Shown here: positions 8,422 through 15,582 of the stretch, one piece after another
Position numbering within the stretch: the first letter of the stretch is position 1
Layout: every line of letters begins with the position of its first letter
Source: an uncultured Campylobacter sp.
GTDB taxonomy: Bacteria > Campylobacterota > Campylobacteria > Campylobacterales > Campylobacteraceae
DNA length: 33,829 nt
NCBI RefSeq assembly: GCF_937997535.1
Contig: NZ_CALKTT010000036.1
Span: 1-33,829 of the forward strand
Direction: 5' to 3'
Translations under genes and position numbers: made by a program
The notes under the pieces: generated by a model
Databases searched by the model: none
Told to the model about the DNA's origin: nothing
What the model saw: the letters and a program-made list of their open reading frames with translations, nothing else

Positions 8422-9287
8422 TTTAATCCTTGAAATTTGAAGTGAAGTTTATAGCTTTAAAATTTAAAGCTTGATAAATTTGCGGAATTTTGGCTTTGAA
8501 AGCGGGGATTTGTGAGATTTCGAGGCGAGGGATTTTGATTGTAGAATTTCAGCTTGAAATTTATGCCCCAAATTTTGATTTGAAATTTTATCTGGAGTTG
8601 GCTTGAAAATTTACAAGCGAGATTTTAGCTTGAAATTTCAAGCGCGCGATTTGCAAAATTTTAAAATTTACGGGATTTTAAGGAGCGGAATTTCGGCTTG
8701 AAATTTTATGCAAATCAGCCCGCCTGCGTTTGTTCGTATTGCGGCTTGGCAGCGGATTTTAATATTCTGCGCCCAGACTGCGGCGGTTTAGGGTAAATTT
8801 GAGACAAAATTTTACGTTTAGATTACAGCGCAGTATTTTTGCCTCGATTAAATTTTTACGAAATTCTATCGCGACGAAATTTCATACGGCAAAATTCCGC
8901 ACAGTAAAATTTCAGTCAAAATTCTACGGCGAAATTTCCGCGCTCCGTATTCTAAAAATCGCCGCAAAGTCACAACAAGATCGCCGTAAAATTTTATGCA
9001 GAGCGCACGGAAACGCAAAGAGCGCGAATTTCTTGTAAAAATTTACGACGAAATTTCACCGCCAAAAGCTCGTTTAAGGCAGCCCAAAGCCCTCTCAAAG
9101 ACCAAAAAGCCGTCGCCGCAAAATCCTCGCGATAAAATTCCGCCCGCAAATTTTCTCCCGGTAAAATTGCTTTGGATATGGCGGGATTTGAACTAGCGGC
9201 AAATTTTCCAGGCTAAATTTTACGCAAAAATCCGCATTAGACCTGCAAAATTTATCGTAAATTTCTCCAGACGGAATTTCTTTGCGT
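8422..9287. other. 866-bp low-complexity, gene-poor spacer
   Basis: Dominated by AAATTT and GCTTGAAATTT words; the latter or a one-base variant occurs four times between 8540 and 8710. No gene is convincing, although one 43-codon stretch (8665-8796) looks like a degraded Cys-rich fragment and is listed separately. Nothing in it resembles a complete RNA gene. Confidence 0.5.
8665..8796 (+). pseudogene. Possible remnant of a zinc-ribbon C-terminus
   Basis: 43 open codons between two TAA stops, without an ATG. The translation ends with CVCSYCGLAADFNILRPDCG, which has the Cys-x2-Cys ... Cys spacing of a zinc ribbon, though the second pair lacks one Cys. It lies in otherwise low-complexity DNA. 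It may be a decayed gene end or chance. Confidence 0.25.
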
Positions 9288-10019
9288 TTATGAAATTTCC
9301 AGCACGACCTCCTTTTTTAGCCCGATCTGTTTGATCTCGAGCACGGAAGCGCCGCTCAAACGCAGCGCAAGTACCTCAGCCTCGCTGCAAGCGCCTGCCA
9401 GAGCTATTTTGCGCAACACCTTGCCGCGCCAAGCCTTGGCGTAGTGGCTCAGCACCTTGCCGCCTTTGATGAAACTAAAACTCAGATATTCGCGCTTCAT
9501 CTCGTAAAATTTTTCGTAAAATCCCGCGCGCAGATCCACGACGCACTCATCCGCCAGATACCGATCCAGCGCTGCAGAGAAGTTATCTCGATAAAATTTT
9601 GCCGCGTCTATGCCGCCGAATTTCTCGCCCTGTTTGAGTTTGTAGTTCGGCAGCGCGTCGCCGCCCAGCACGGGGCCGAAAAGGTTTGAAAAAATTATCG
9701 TGTTTCGCTCCGCAAACTCCTGCGCGCCAGGGCTTAGAGACGCGTAGCCTAGGGCGCGATACGCGGTGCCGGTGTAGCGCAAAAGCGCCTTCGCGCAGCC
9801 TTTTTCAAAGATATTTTCGCGCAGAGCCGCATCCCATTTTTTCAGCCCGAAAAGCTTGCAAAGCTCCGCCTCGTTTGCTTTATCCACAAAATCCGCGTAA
9901 GCGCGCAGCATCTGCAGGCGCTTTTCGTAAAGATCTGCAAAGATGAAATTTCGCTCGCAAATGCGCGTGTCGCCGCCCAGCTCGCTTTTCATCTCGCTTG
10001 GGGAAAATAAAATTTTCAT
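9288..10019 (-). CDS. yaaA: YaaA family peroxide-stress protein (DUF328)
   Basis: 243 residues, normal length for the family. Hallmarks are the N-terminal MKILFSPSEMK, the central RYTGTAYRALGY, then NLFGPVLGGDALPNYKLKQG and a C-terminal YLSFSFIKGGKVLSHYAK. In E. coli YaaA lowers free iron and limits Fenton damage under peroxide stress, and it binds DNA; the exact chemistry is unsettled. It is cytoplasmic. The start ATG has AAGGAG 6 nt upstream. It is transcribed divergently from trpE with about 100 bp between them, so the two promoters share this spacer. Confidence is high for family, moderate for physiological role. Confidence 0.92.
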   Translation of the reverse strand: MKILFSPSEMKSELGGDTRICERNFIFADLYEKRLQMLRAYADFVDKANEAELCKLFGLKKWDAALRENIFEKGCAKALLRYTGTAYRALGYASLSPGAQEFAERNTIIFSNLFGPVLGGDALPNYKLKQGEKFGGIDAAKFYRDNFSAALDRYLADECVVDLRAGFYEKFYEMKREYLSFSFIKGGKVLSHYAKAWRGKVLRKIALAGACSEAEVLALRLSGASVLEIKQIGLKKEVVLEIS

Positions 10020-10116
10020 ACGCTCTCCTTAAAATTTCGCTCATTTTACTAAAATTTTGCTTGTATTCAAGCCCGCTTAAGCTCGCACCGCCCGCTCAAA
10101 TTTAAGCTAAGCAGCG

Positions 10117-10122
10117 TATAAT
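10117..10122 (+). promoter_or_regulatory. Predicted -10 box of the trpE promoter
   Basis: TATAAT overlaps an upstream in-frame ATG (10121), which rules against that ATG as the start. Transcription would begin near 10129, leaving a leader of only about 20 nt before the ATG at 10148. That leaves no room for a trp leader peptide or attenuator. Confidence 0.6.
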
Positions 10123-10147
10123 GGCGCTAAAAATTCCAAGGACGAAA

Positions 10148-11830
10148 ATGCTTTTAGAAGAGCCGCTTTTTTACTACCGCAAAATTTTAAAGACGCATCC
10201 GCAAAGCTACCTCGCAGAGGACGACGCCCAGGTCATCATCGGCATCGATTGCGATTATTTCGACGGATTCAAGATGAACTTTAAGGCGCTAAAGCTTAAA
10301 TTTGATGAGGTAAAAAGCGCGAAAGCGGGCGCAAGCGAGTTTAAAAACGCGAGCTTTGCGGGATTTTTCGGCGTTTTGGGCTACGACATCGTGCGCGCAT
10401 TCGAAAATATCGGCTCGCCGAAACAGGCGCTGTATAACTTCCCGCCATTTTTTTACGCCGACGCCGCAAATTACCTGCACTACGATAAAATCAGCAAAAT
10501 TTACGATTTTTACGGCAAAGACGCCCAAATTTACGAAAGCCTGCGCGGACTTAGTTCTCAAACCTCGCAGCAAAGCTTCGCCGAAGCGGCAGATGCCCCC
10601 CAGAGTGCCGCAAGAACAGATACCGCGATAAAAAGCGAAGCAAAATCGCAAAACGCGGCGAAGCCCGCGCCGCAGAAAAAAGAGCTTAAATTTAAAATTT
10701 TAACCGATCTTGGCGCCGAGGAGTCTCATTTTAGCGAGATGGTCGAAGCCGCAAAAGAAAAGATAAAAAGCGGCGACGTTTTTCAGGTCGTGCTGGGCGA
10801 AATTTTAAAAATCGGCACGAATCTCGGCAGCTTGGAGTTTTACGAGCGACTTAAAAAGAATAATCCAAGCCCCTATATGTTTCACTTTCCGACGCCGTAC
10901 GGCTGCGTCGCGGGCTCCAGCCCCGAGCTGATTATGGAGATCAAAAAGGATGAAATTTTTGTCGCTCCCATCGCGGGCACCCGCAGCAGGGGCGCGAACG
11001 CCGAAGCCGACGCGGCGCTTGAGCGCGAGCTTTTAAGCGACGAAAAGGAGCTTGCGGAGCATCGGATGCTGATCGATTTAGCTCGCAACGACATCGGCAA
11101 ATTCGCCGCGCCAGCCTCGGTGCGGGTGCAAAACGCGATGCGCGTCGTGCGCTACGAAAGCGTGATGCACATCGTAAGCGAGGTCTACGGCAGCAAGCCG
11201 CGCGGGGTGAGCGCGTTTGAGGTGCTTGGCACGATCTTTCCTGCGGGCACTCTAAGCGGCAGCCCGAAGATCCGCGCGATGCAGATTATAAACGAGCTGG
11301 AGCGCTATGAGCGCGGCATATACGGCGGCGGAATCGGGTTTTGGCGCTTTAGCGGCGACGTGATGCAGGCGATCTTGATCCGCTCGGCGATCTTCGTAAA
11401 TCGCGGCGGGCAAAATTCCTGCTCGGACGAGAATTTTAAACGAAATTCTCGTTTAAATTTAGACGCTACTTGCACCGGGATAAATTCCGAAGCGACGGAG
11501 CTTTGCGGTGCTGCGGCGCAAAAGGGCAGCGGCGAAGCGCAAAATTTAGCTCGTACAAGCGAGCGCGACGCGAGATTAAATTTAAAAACTTGCGCGGGCG
11601 GCGGGACGCAAAATTTAGAAAGCGGGCCGAGCTTTAGCCTCGCGATGCGGTTTGAGGCCGCTAAATTTAACGCGGAAAATTTCGGCTGCGAAGGGCTAAA
11701 CAATCTCGTATTTATCGGAGCGGGCGCGGGTATCGTTTACGACAGCTCGCCAAAGAGCGAATACGCGGAGATCTGCAAAAAGCGCAAAAGCCCGCTCAAG
11801 GCGATCGAGGAGCTATGCGAGGAAGTTTAG
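10148..11830 (+). CDS. trpE: Anthranilate synthase component I with internal insertion
   Basis: 560 residues from the ATG at 10148 (AAGGA 6 nt upstream). It converts chorismate plus ammonia to anthranilate, the first step of tryptophan synthesis, with TrpG supplying ammonia. The N-terminus has LLEEPLFYYR, akin to the Trp feedback-site LLES motif. The chorismate-binding domain is intact: VFQVVLGE, PIAGTRSRG, DEKELAEHRMLIDLARNDIG, FPAGTLSGSPKIRAMQI, YGGGIGFW and GAGAGIVYDSSPKSEYAE. Two Ala/Ser/Lys-rich stretches stand out: a linker near residues 137-180 and roughly 100 residues between IRSAIF and FIGAGAG (about 418-518), where relatives have only a short turn. It heads the trp cluster; trpGD starts 287 bp downstream, an unusually wide gap. 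Confidence 0.95.
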   Translation: MLLEEPLFYYRKILKTHPQSYLAEDDAQVIIGIDCDYFDGFKMNFKALKLKFDEVKSAKAGASEFKNASFAGFFGVLGYDIVRAFENIGSPKQALYNFPPFFYADAANYLHYDKISKIYDFYGKDAQIYESLRGLSSQTSQQSFAEAADAPQSAARTDTAIKSEAKSQNAAKPAPQKKELKFKILTDLGAEESHFSEMVEAAKEKIKSGDVFQVVLGEILKIGTNLGSLEFYERLKKNNPSPYMFHFPTPYGCVAGSSPELIMEIKKDEIFVAPIAGTRSRGANAEADAALERELLSDEKELAEHRMLIDLARNDIGKFAAPASVRVQNAMRVVRYESVMHIVSEVYGSKPRGVSAFEVLGTIFPAGTLSGSPKIRAMQIINELERYERGIYGGGIGFWRFSGDVMQAILIRSAIFVNRGGQNSCSDENFKRNSRLNLDATCTGINSEATELCGAAAQKGSGEAQNLARTSERDARLNLKTCAGGGTQNLESGPSFSLAMRFEAAKFNAENFGCEGLNNLVFIGAGAGIVYDSSPKSEYAEICKKRKSPLKAIEELCEEV

Positions 11831-12117
11831 ACGCTTTAAATTTAGCTAGCCGGGCGCGCCGCTTTTCGGTGCGAGTTTGATTCGGCTAAATTTAAAAGCG
11901 TGATCGCTGCGAGAGCGTTAAAATTTAACGGCGAGCTTCATTCGGTATCGTAAAACACGCAACGTCGCGATGCGGTAATGTTGCAGACGACGCGGAATTT
12001 TAAATTTAGCCCGCTAGCGGCGCTAAAGCGGCATCGGATTTGTCCGCCACAAAGCGGCTAAATTTAAACTATTTAGAATTTGAAAGAGGCGCAAACGCCC
12101 TAAAAAAGGATAAAATT
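11831..12117. other. 287-bp gap between trpE and trpGD
   Basis: No gene is seen. It contains AAATTTA words and the AAGGA ribosome-binding site of trpGD (12106-12110). No terminator hairpin with a T-tract is evident, so read-through from trpE is likely. Confidence 0.4.
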
Positions 12118-13731
12118 TTGATTTTAATGATAGATAATTACGACAGCTTCGTTTTTAATATTTATCAATATATTTTGGAGCTCACGGGTGAGGAGGTGCG
12201 CTACTTCCGCAACGACGAGATAACGCTGCAGCGGGTGCGCGAGCTTGCCCCGTCGCACATAATCCTAAGCCCGGGGCCAAATCACCCAAAAGATAGCGGC
12301 GTTTGCTTAGAGATTTTGCGCGCGGATCTGGACGTGCCGATTTTAGGCGTGTGCCTGGGGCATCAGGCGATCGGATATGCGGCGGGCGCGGAGATAAAGC
12401 AGCTGGATGTGCCGCTACACGGCAAGAGCTCGTCGATCGAAATTTTCAATGACGGCGTGCTTTTTAGCGGGCTGCCGCGTAAATTTGAAGTGATGCGCTA
12501 CCACTCGCTTTATGTGGACGAAGCTACGCTGCCGCGCGAGTTTGAAATTTTAGCAAAGAGCGAAAATGACGGCGTAATCATGGCGATGAAGCACCGAAGT
12601 AAGCCGGTTTTCGGCATTCAATTTCATCCAGAGAGCTTTTTTACCCAATACGGCAAAAAAATCATCGAAAATTTCATCAATTACGGCAAAAAGATAATTT
12701 TAAAGGAGAAACTCGTGGTAAATTTCGCCCCGTTTATGTTGAAGCTACAAAAGGGCTTCCCTCTAGATAGCGACGATTATGCGGTCATTTGCAAGGCGCT
12801 TTACGAGCAGGATTACGACATCGTGCAGCTTGCGGGGCTGCTCGTGCTGATCAGTGAAAAGTCGCTCTACCCAAGCAGCCTTACAGCGCTCGTGCGTAGT
12901 ATATTAAAATACTCGATCACCTACGACGATCCGAGCCCGATGTTTGACATCGTGGGCACCGGCGGCGATAGGCTAAAGACGATCAACATCTCCACGACCG
13001 TGGCCTTTATCGCGGCAAGCTTCGGCGTGCGCGTCGCCAAGCACGGCAACCGCGCCATTACCAGCAGATCGGGCAGCTCCGATGCGCTGGATGCTTTGGG
13101 CGTGCCGCTACTTAGCGATCTTGCGCAGATTAGAGCGCTGCTAGATCGCACGGGGCTAGCGTTTTTTCACGCGCCGTTTTTTCACAAGATCACCGCCGAG
13201 GTCAAAGAGGTGCGCAACCGCCTAAAAATCGGCACCGTCTTTAATATAATGGGGCCGCTGCTAAATCCGAATTTAAGCCTAAGCAATCAGATCGTGGGCA
13301 ATTATCTGGAGGAAGTAAACGGACTCATCGCCGAAACGCTGATGATTTTGGGGCGCAAGCACGCTCTGGTGGTGCACGGCATGGACGGTATGGACGAGAT
13401 CAGCCTGTGCGACGAAACGCTAATCCACGAGGTCAAAGACGGCAAAATTTTAGAATACCGCGTAAATCCCGAGCAGTTCGGCTTTAAACGCGCATTTCAC
13501 GGCGATATAGAAGGCGGCGACGGCGAGGCTAATGCCGAGATTTTAAAGCAAATTTTAAAAGGCGAGCTTGGCGGGCCGAAATTTGACATCGTCGTGCTAA
13601 ACGCGATGTTTGCGCTATACTGCGCGGATGTCGTGGCAAGCCCCGCGGAGGCTAAGCCGCTCATTTTAGAGGCGATCGGATCGGGCAAGATTTACCGATA
13701 TTTTGAGGACTATACACGAGGCAAAGCTTGA
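12118..13731 (+). CDS. trpD: TrpG-TrpD fusion: anthranilate synthase glutaminase / anthranilate phosphoribosyltransferase
   Basis: 537 residues from a TTG at 12118 (M-I-L-M-I-D-N-Y-D-S-F), with AAGGA 7 nt upstream. A longer in-frame extension to 12040 has no ribosome-binding site and precedes the conserved start. Residues 1 to about 195 are a class I glutamine amidotransferase with nucleophile Cys79 (GVCLGHQAI) and His170/Glu172 (QFHPESF), giving ammonia to TrpE. From about residue 205 it is an anthranilate phosphoribosyltransferase: GTGGD (about 280), KHGNRAITSRSGSSDALDALG and IGTVFNIMGPLLNP. The same fusion is known in Campylobacter jejuni and in enterobacteria. The stop codon overlaps the TTG start of the next gene (TTGA), so the methyltransferase is translationally coupled. 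Confidence 0.96.
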   Translation: MILMIDNYDSFVFNIYQYILELTGEEVRYFRNDEITLQRVRELAPSHIILSPGPNHPKDSGVCLEILRADLDVPILGVCLGHQAIGYAAGAEIKQLDVPLHGKSSSIEIFNDGVLFSGLPRKFEVMRYHSLYVDEATLPREFEILAKSENDGVIMAMKHRSKPVFGIQFHPESFFTQYGKKIIENFINYGKKIILKEKLVVNFAPFMLKLQKGFPLDSDDYAVICKALYEQDYDIVQLAGLLVLISEKSLYPSSLTALVRSILKYSITYDDPSPMFDIVGTGGDRLKTINISTTVAFIAASFGVRVAKHGNRAITSRSGSSDALDALGVPLLSDLAQIRALLDRTGLAFFHAPFFHKITAEVKEVRNRLKIGTVFNIMGPLLNPNLSLSNQIVGNYLEEVNGLIAETLMILGRKHALVVHGMDGMDEISLCDETLIHEVKDGKILEYRVNPEQFGFKRAFHGDIEGGDGEANAEILKQILKGELGGPKFDIVVLNAMFALYCADVVASPAEAKPLILEAIGSGKIYRYFEDYTRGKA

Positions 13732-14849
13732 AGAATACTATAAAAGAAATTGAAATTGCCGAAAATCCTGCCTTTTTAAAGGAACAGCTAATTAGCTATT
13801 TGGGTAATAAACGCGCAATATTAAACGAAATTTTAAACGTGCTTTGCGAGATAAAGAGCGAACTAAAAAAACAAAAGATAAGTTTTGTAGACGTTTTTAG
13901 TGGTTCAGGCGTGGTTGCAAGAGCAGCCAAAGCATACTCGAGCCTCGTTGTTGCAAACGACTTAGAGGATTATTCGCGCGTGATAAACTCATGCTATCTT
14001 TCAAATTTCACGCCAGAGCTCAAAGAGCAAATCGACAAAAGTTTTAAGCAAATTTTAGAAAAATTTAAACCCAGCGAGAGCTTTATAAGCGAACTTTACG
14101 CCCCAAAAGATAACGCTAATATAAAACACGGCGAGAGAGTATTTTATTCTCGTGAAAATGCGCTAATAATCGGTGGTTTGCGTAAAGCAATAGAAGAAAT
14201 AGATCTAGATTTTAGGCATTTTTTTATAGCGCCTCTGCTCAGCGAGGCTAGCATCCATTCAAATACAGGTGGTGTATTTAAGGGCTTTTACAAAGACAAG
14301 GATGGTGTAGGAAAATTCGGCGGTAGCGGAGAAAATGCGTTAAATAGAATTTTAGGTAAAATTACTCTTCAAAAACCAATTTTTTCAAATTTTACGAGCG
14401 AATTTGAAGTTTATCAGCAAGATGCCTTAAGGCTAACGGATATTTTATCCCCTTTGGATATCGCTTACTTCGATCCGCCGTATAACCAGCACCCTTATGG
14501 CTCAAACTATTTTATGCTAAATTTAATCACAAATTTTAAGGCTCCTGACCCTAAAAATTTAAGCGAGGTATCGGGCATACCAAACGACTGGAATCGCTCT
14601 AATTTTAATAAAAAGGCAAAAGCGGCAGATGAATTTTTTGCCTTATTATCTAAATTTCCGGCTAAATATTTAGTCATCTCTTTTAATTCGGAAGGATTTA
14701 TCAGCGAGGCGGAGTTTCTTTTAAATTTATCAAAAATCGGCAAAGTCATAAAACACGAAATCCGCTATCCAACTTACCGCGCAAGCAGAAATTTAAATAA
14801 CAGGGCGCTTTACGTAACCGAATACATCTATATCGTAAAAAAGGTTTAA
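13728..14849 (+). CDS. D12-class (alpha) DNA adenine-N6 methyltransferase of a type II R-M system
   Basis: 373 residues. Motif order is alpha-class: motif X-like LISYLGNKRAIL (21-32), motif I FVDVFSGSGVVAR (53-65) for AdoMet binding, a long target-recognition region, then catalytic motif IV DPPYNQHPYGSNYF with DPPY at 249-252. It should methylate adenine in the site cut by the neighbouring nuclease. The TTG start overlaps the trpGD stop (TTGA), with GAGG a few bases upstream, so it is made from the trp transcript by coupling. The nuclease ATG (GTG) follows after 1 bp. Base composition is more AT-rich than the flanking trp genes, suggesting acquisition by transfer. EcoRI itself pairs with a differently organised methylase, so this pairing deserves notice. 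Confidence 0.9.
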   Translation: MKNTIKEIEIAENPAFLKEQLISYLGNKRAILNEILNVLCEIKSELKKQKISFVDVFSGSGVVARAAKAYSSLVVANDLEDYSRVINSCYLSNFTPELKEQIDKSFKQILEKFKPSESFISELYAPKDNANIKHGERVFYSRENALIIGGLRKAIEEIDLDFRHFFIAPLLSEASIHSNTGGVFKGFYKDKDGVGKFGGSGENALNRILGKITLQKPIFSNFTSEFEVYQQDALRLTDILSPLDIAYFDPPYNQHPYGSNYFMLNLITNFKAPDPKNLSEVSGIPNDWNRSNFNKKAKAADEFFALLSKFPAKYLVISFNSEGFISEAEFLLNLSKIGKVIKHEIRYPTYRASRNLNNRALYVTEYIYIVKKV

Positions 14850-14850
14850 A

Positions 14851-15576
14851 GTGGCAAATAGTGATGATCTAAGGAAAAATGTAAATCAGCATAAACCTAA
14901 AAATACCGAGTCAAAATTTGACGACAAAAATATAGCGCAGGCCATGCAAAAAACTATTGATTATATAGAAAATAGATTTAGTCAAATTCCAAATTTTAAC
15001 AGTTTTTACCTTGAATTTAGCGGAAGATTGTCGTTAAAAGGAATGATGGAAAATATAAAAAACGGTAGCATCAGAAAACAGTTTGATACAACATGGGAAG
15101 ACAATACTATCATGCCTGATGGAGGCTTTTTGATACTCAAAAAACGAGGCGACACAAAATATCAAAAACTCCTTCTAGCGGCAGAAGTTAAAAGACAAGG
15201 CACAAATGATAAACGCGCTAAAGAAGGGTTAAAAAAACAAGCTAGGGGTAATGCAATAGAGCGCCTAGGTAAAAATTTAATCGGCATAAGAGCTATGATG
15301 AACCACGAAGACATAACGCCTTTCGTATGTTTTGGTAGCGGTGACGACTTTAACGAAAATGACGCTAGCACAAAAAACGTATTTTCAAAACTTAGCACAA
15401 TGAATGAATTTTACTACCTCAACAAAACTTATATTTTTAAGCTAGACGGCAACAGCGAGCACAATAAATTTTCCCCCGTAAGTATGTATTTTCGAAAAGA
15501 GGAGTGGGGTGCAAACGAGATGTTTGAAATAATGAAAGAGATCGCAGAGACTAGTTTGCGATATTATATTTTTTAG
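14851..15576 (+). CDS. EcoRI-family type II restriction endonuclease
   Basis: 241 residues from a GTG (M-A-N-S-D-D). The core matches EcoRI/RsrI in order: MPDGG with Asp90, AAEVKRQG with Glu112 and Lys114 (EcoRI Asp91, Glu111, Lys113), then GNAIER at 133-138 (EcoRI GNAIER with its base-contacting Asn/Ala/Arg), PFVCFGSGDDF, and the C-terminal MFEIMKEIAETSLRYY, close to the EcoRI end. EcoRI and MunI share the GN-x2-ER element and both read an AATT core, so a site of type N-AATT-N is inferred; the flanking base is unknown. It lies 1 bp after its methyltransferase and 6 bp before trpF. AT-rich codon use indicates recent transfer. All catalytic residues are present, so it could be active. Confidence 0.88.
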   Translation: MANSDDLRKNVNQHKPKNTESKFDDKNIAQAMQKTIDYIENRFSQIPNFNSFYLEFSGRLSLKGMMENIKNGSIRKQFDTTWEDNTIMPDGGFLILKKRGDTKYQKLLLAAEVKRQGTNDKRAKEGLKKQARGNAIERLGKNLIGIRAMMNHEDITPFVCFGSGDDFNENDASTKNVFSKLSTMNEFYYLNKTYIFKLDGNSEHNKFSPVSMYFRKEEWGANEMFEIMKEIAETSLRYYIF

Positions 15577-15582
15577 GCGAAA

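Noticed and set aside
8799..9196. Two overlapping plus-strand frames in the 8.4-9.3 kb spacer
   Set aside because: Translation is repeats of K-F/N-F from AAATTT words; no motif and no ribosome-binding site.
9165..9200. tRNA-like T-arm on the minus strand (TAGTTCAAATCCCGCC)
   Set aside because: The T-stem halves do not pair, there is no matching acceptor 5' strand, and no D-arm or anticodon arm is found upstream.
12040..12117. N-terminal extension of TrpGD to an ATG at 12040
   Set aside because: No ribosome-binding site there; the TTG at 12118 has AAGGA at good distance and gives the conserved TrpG start.
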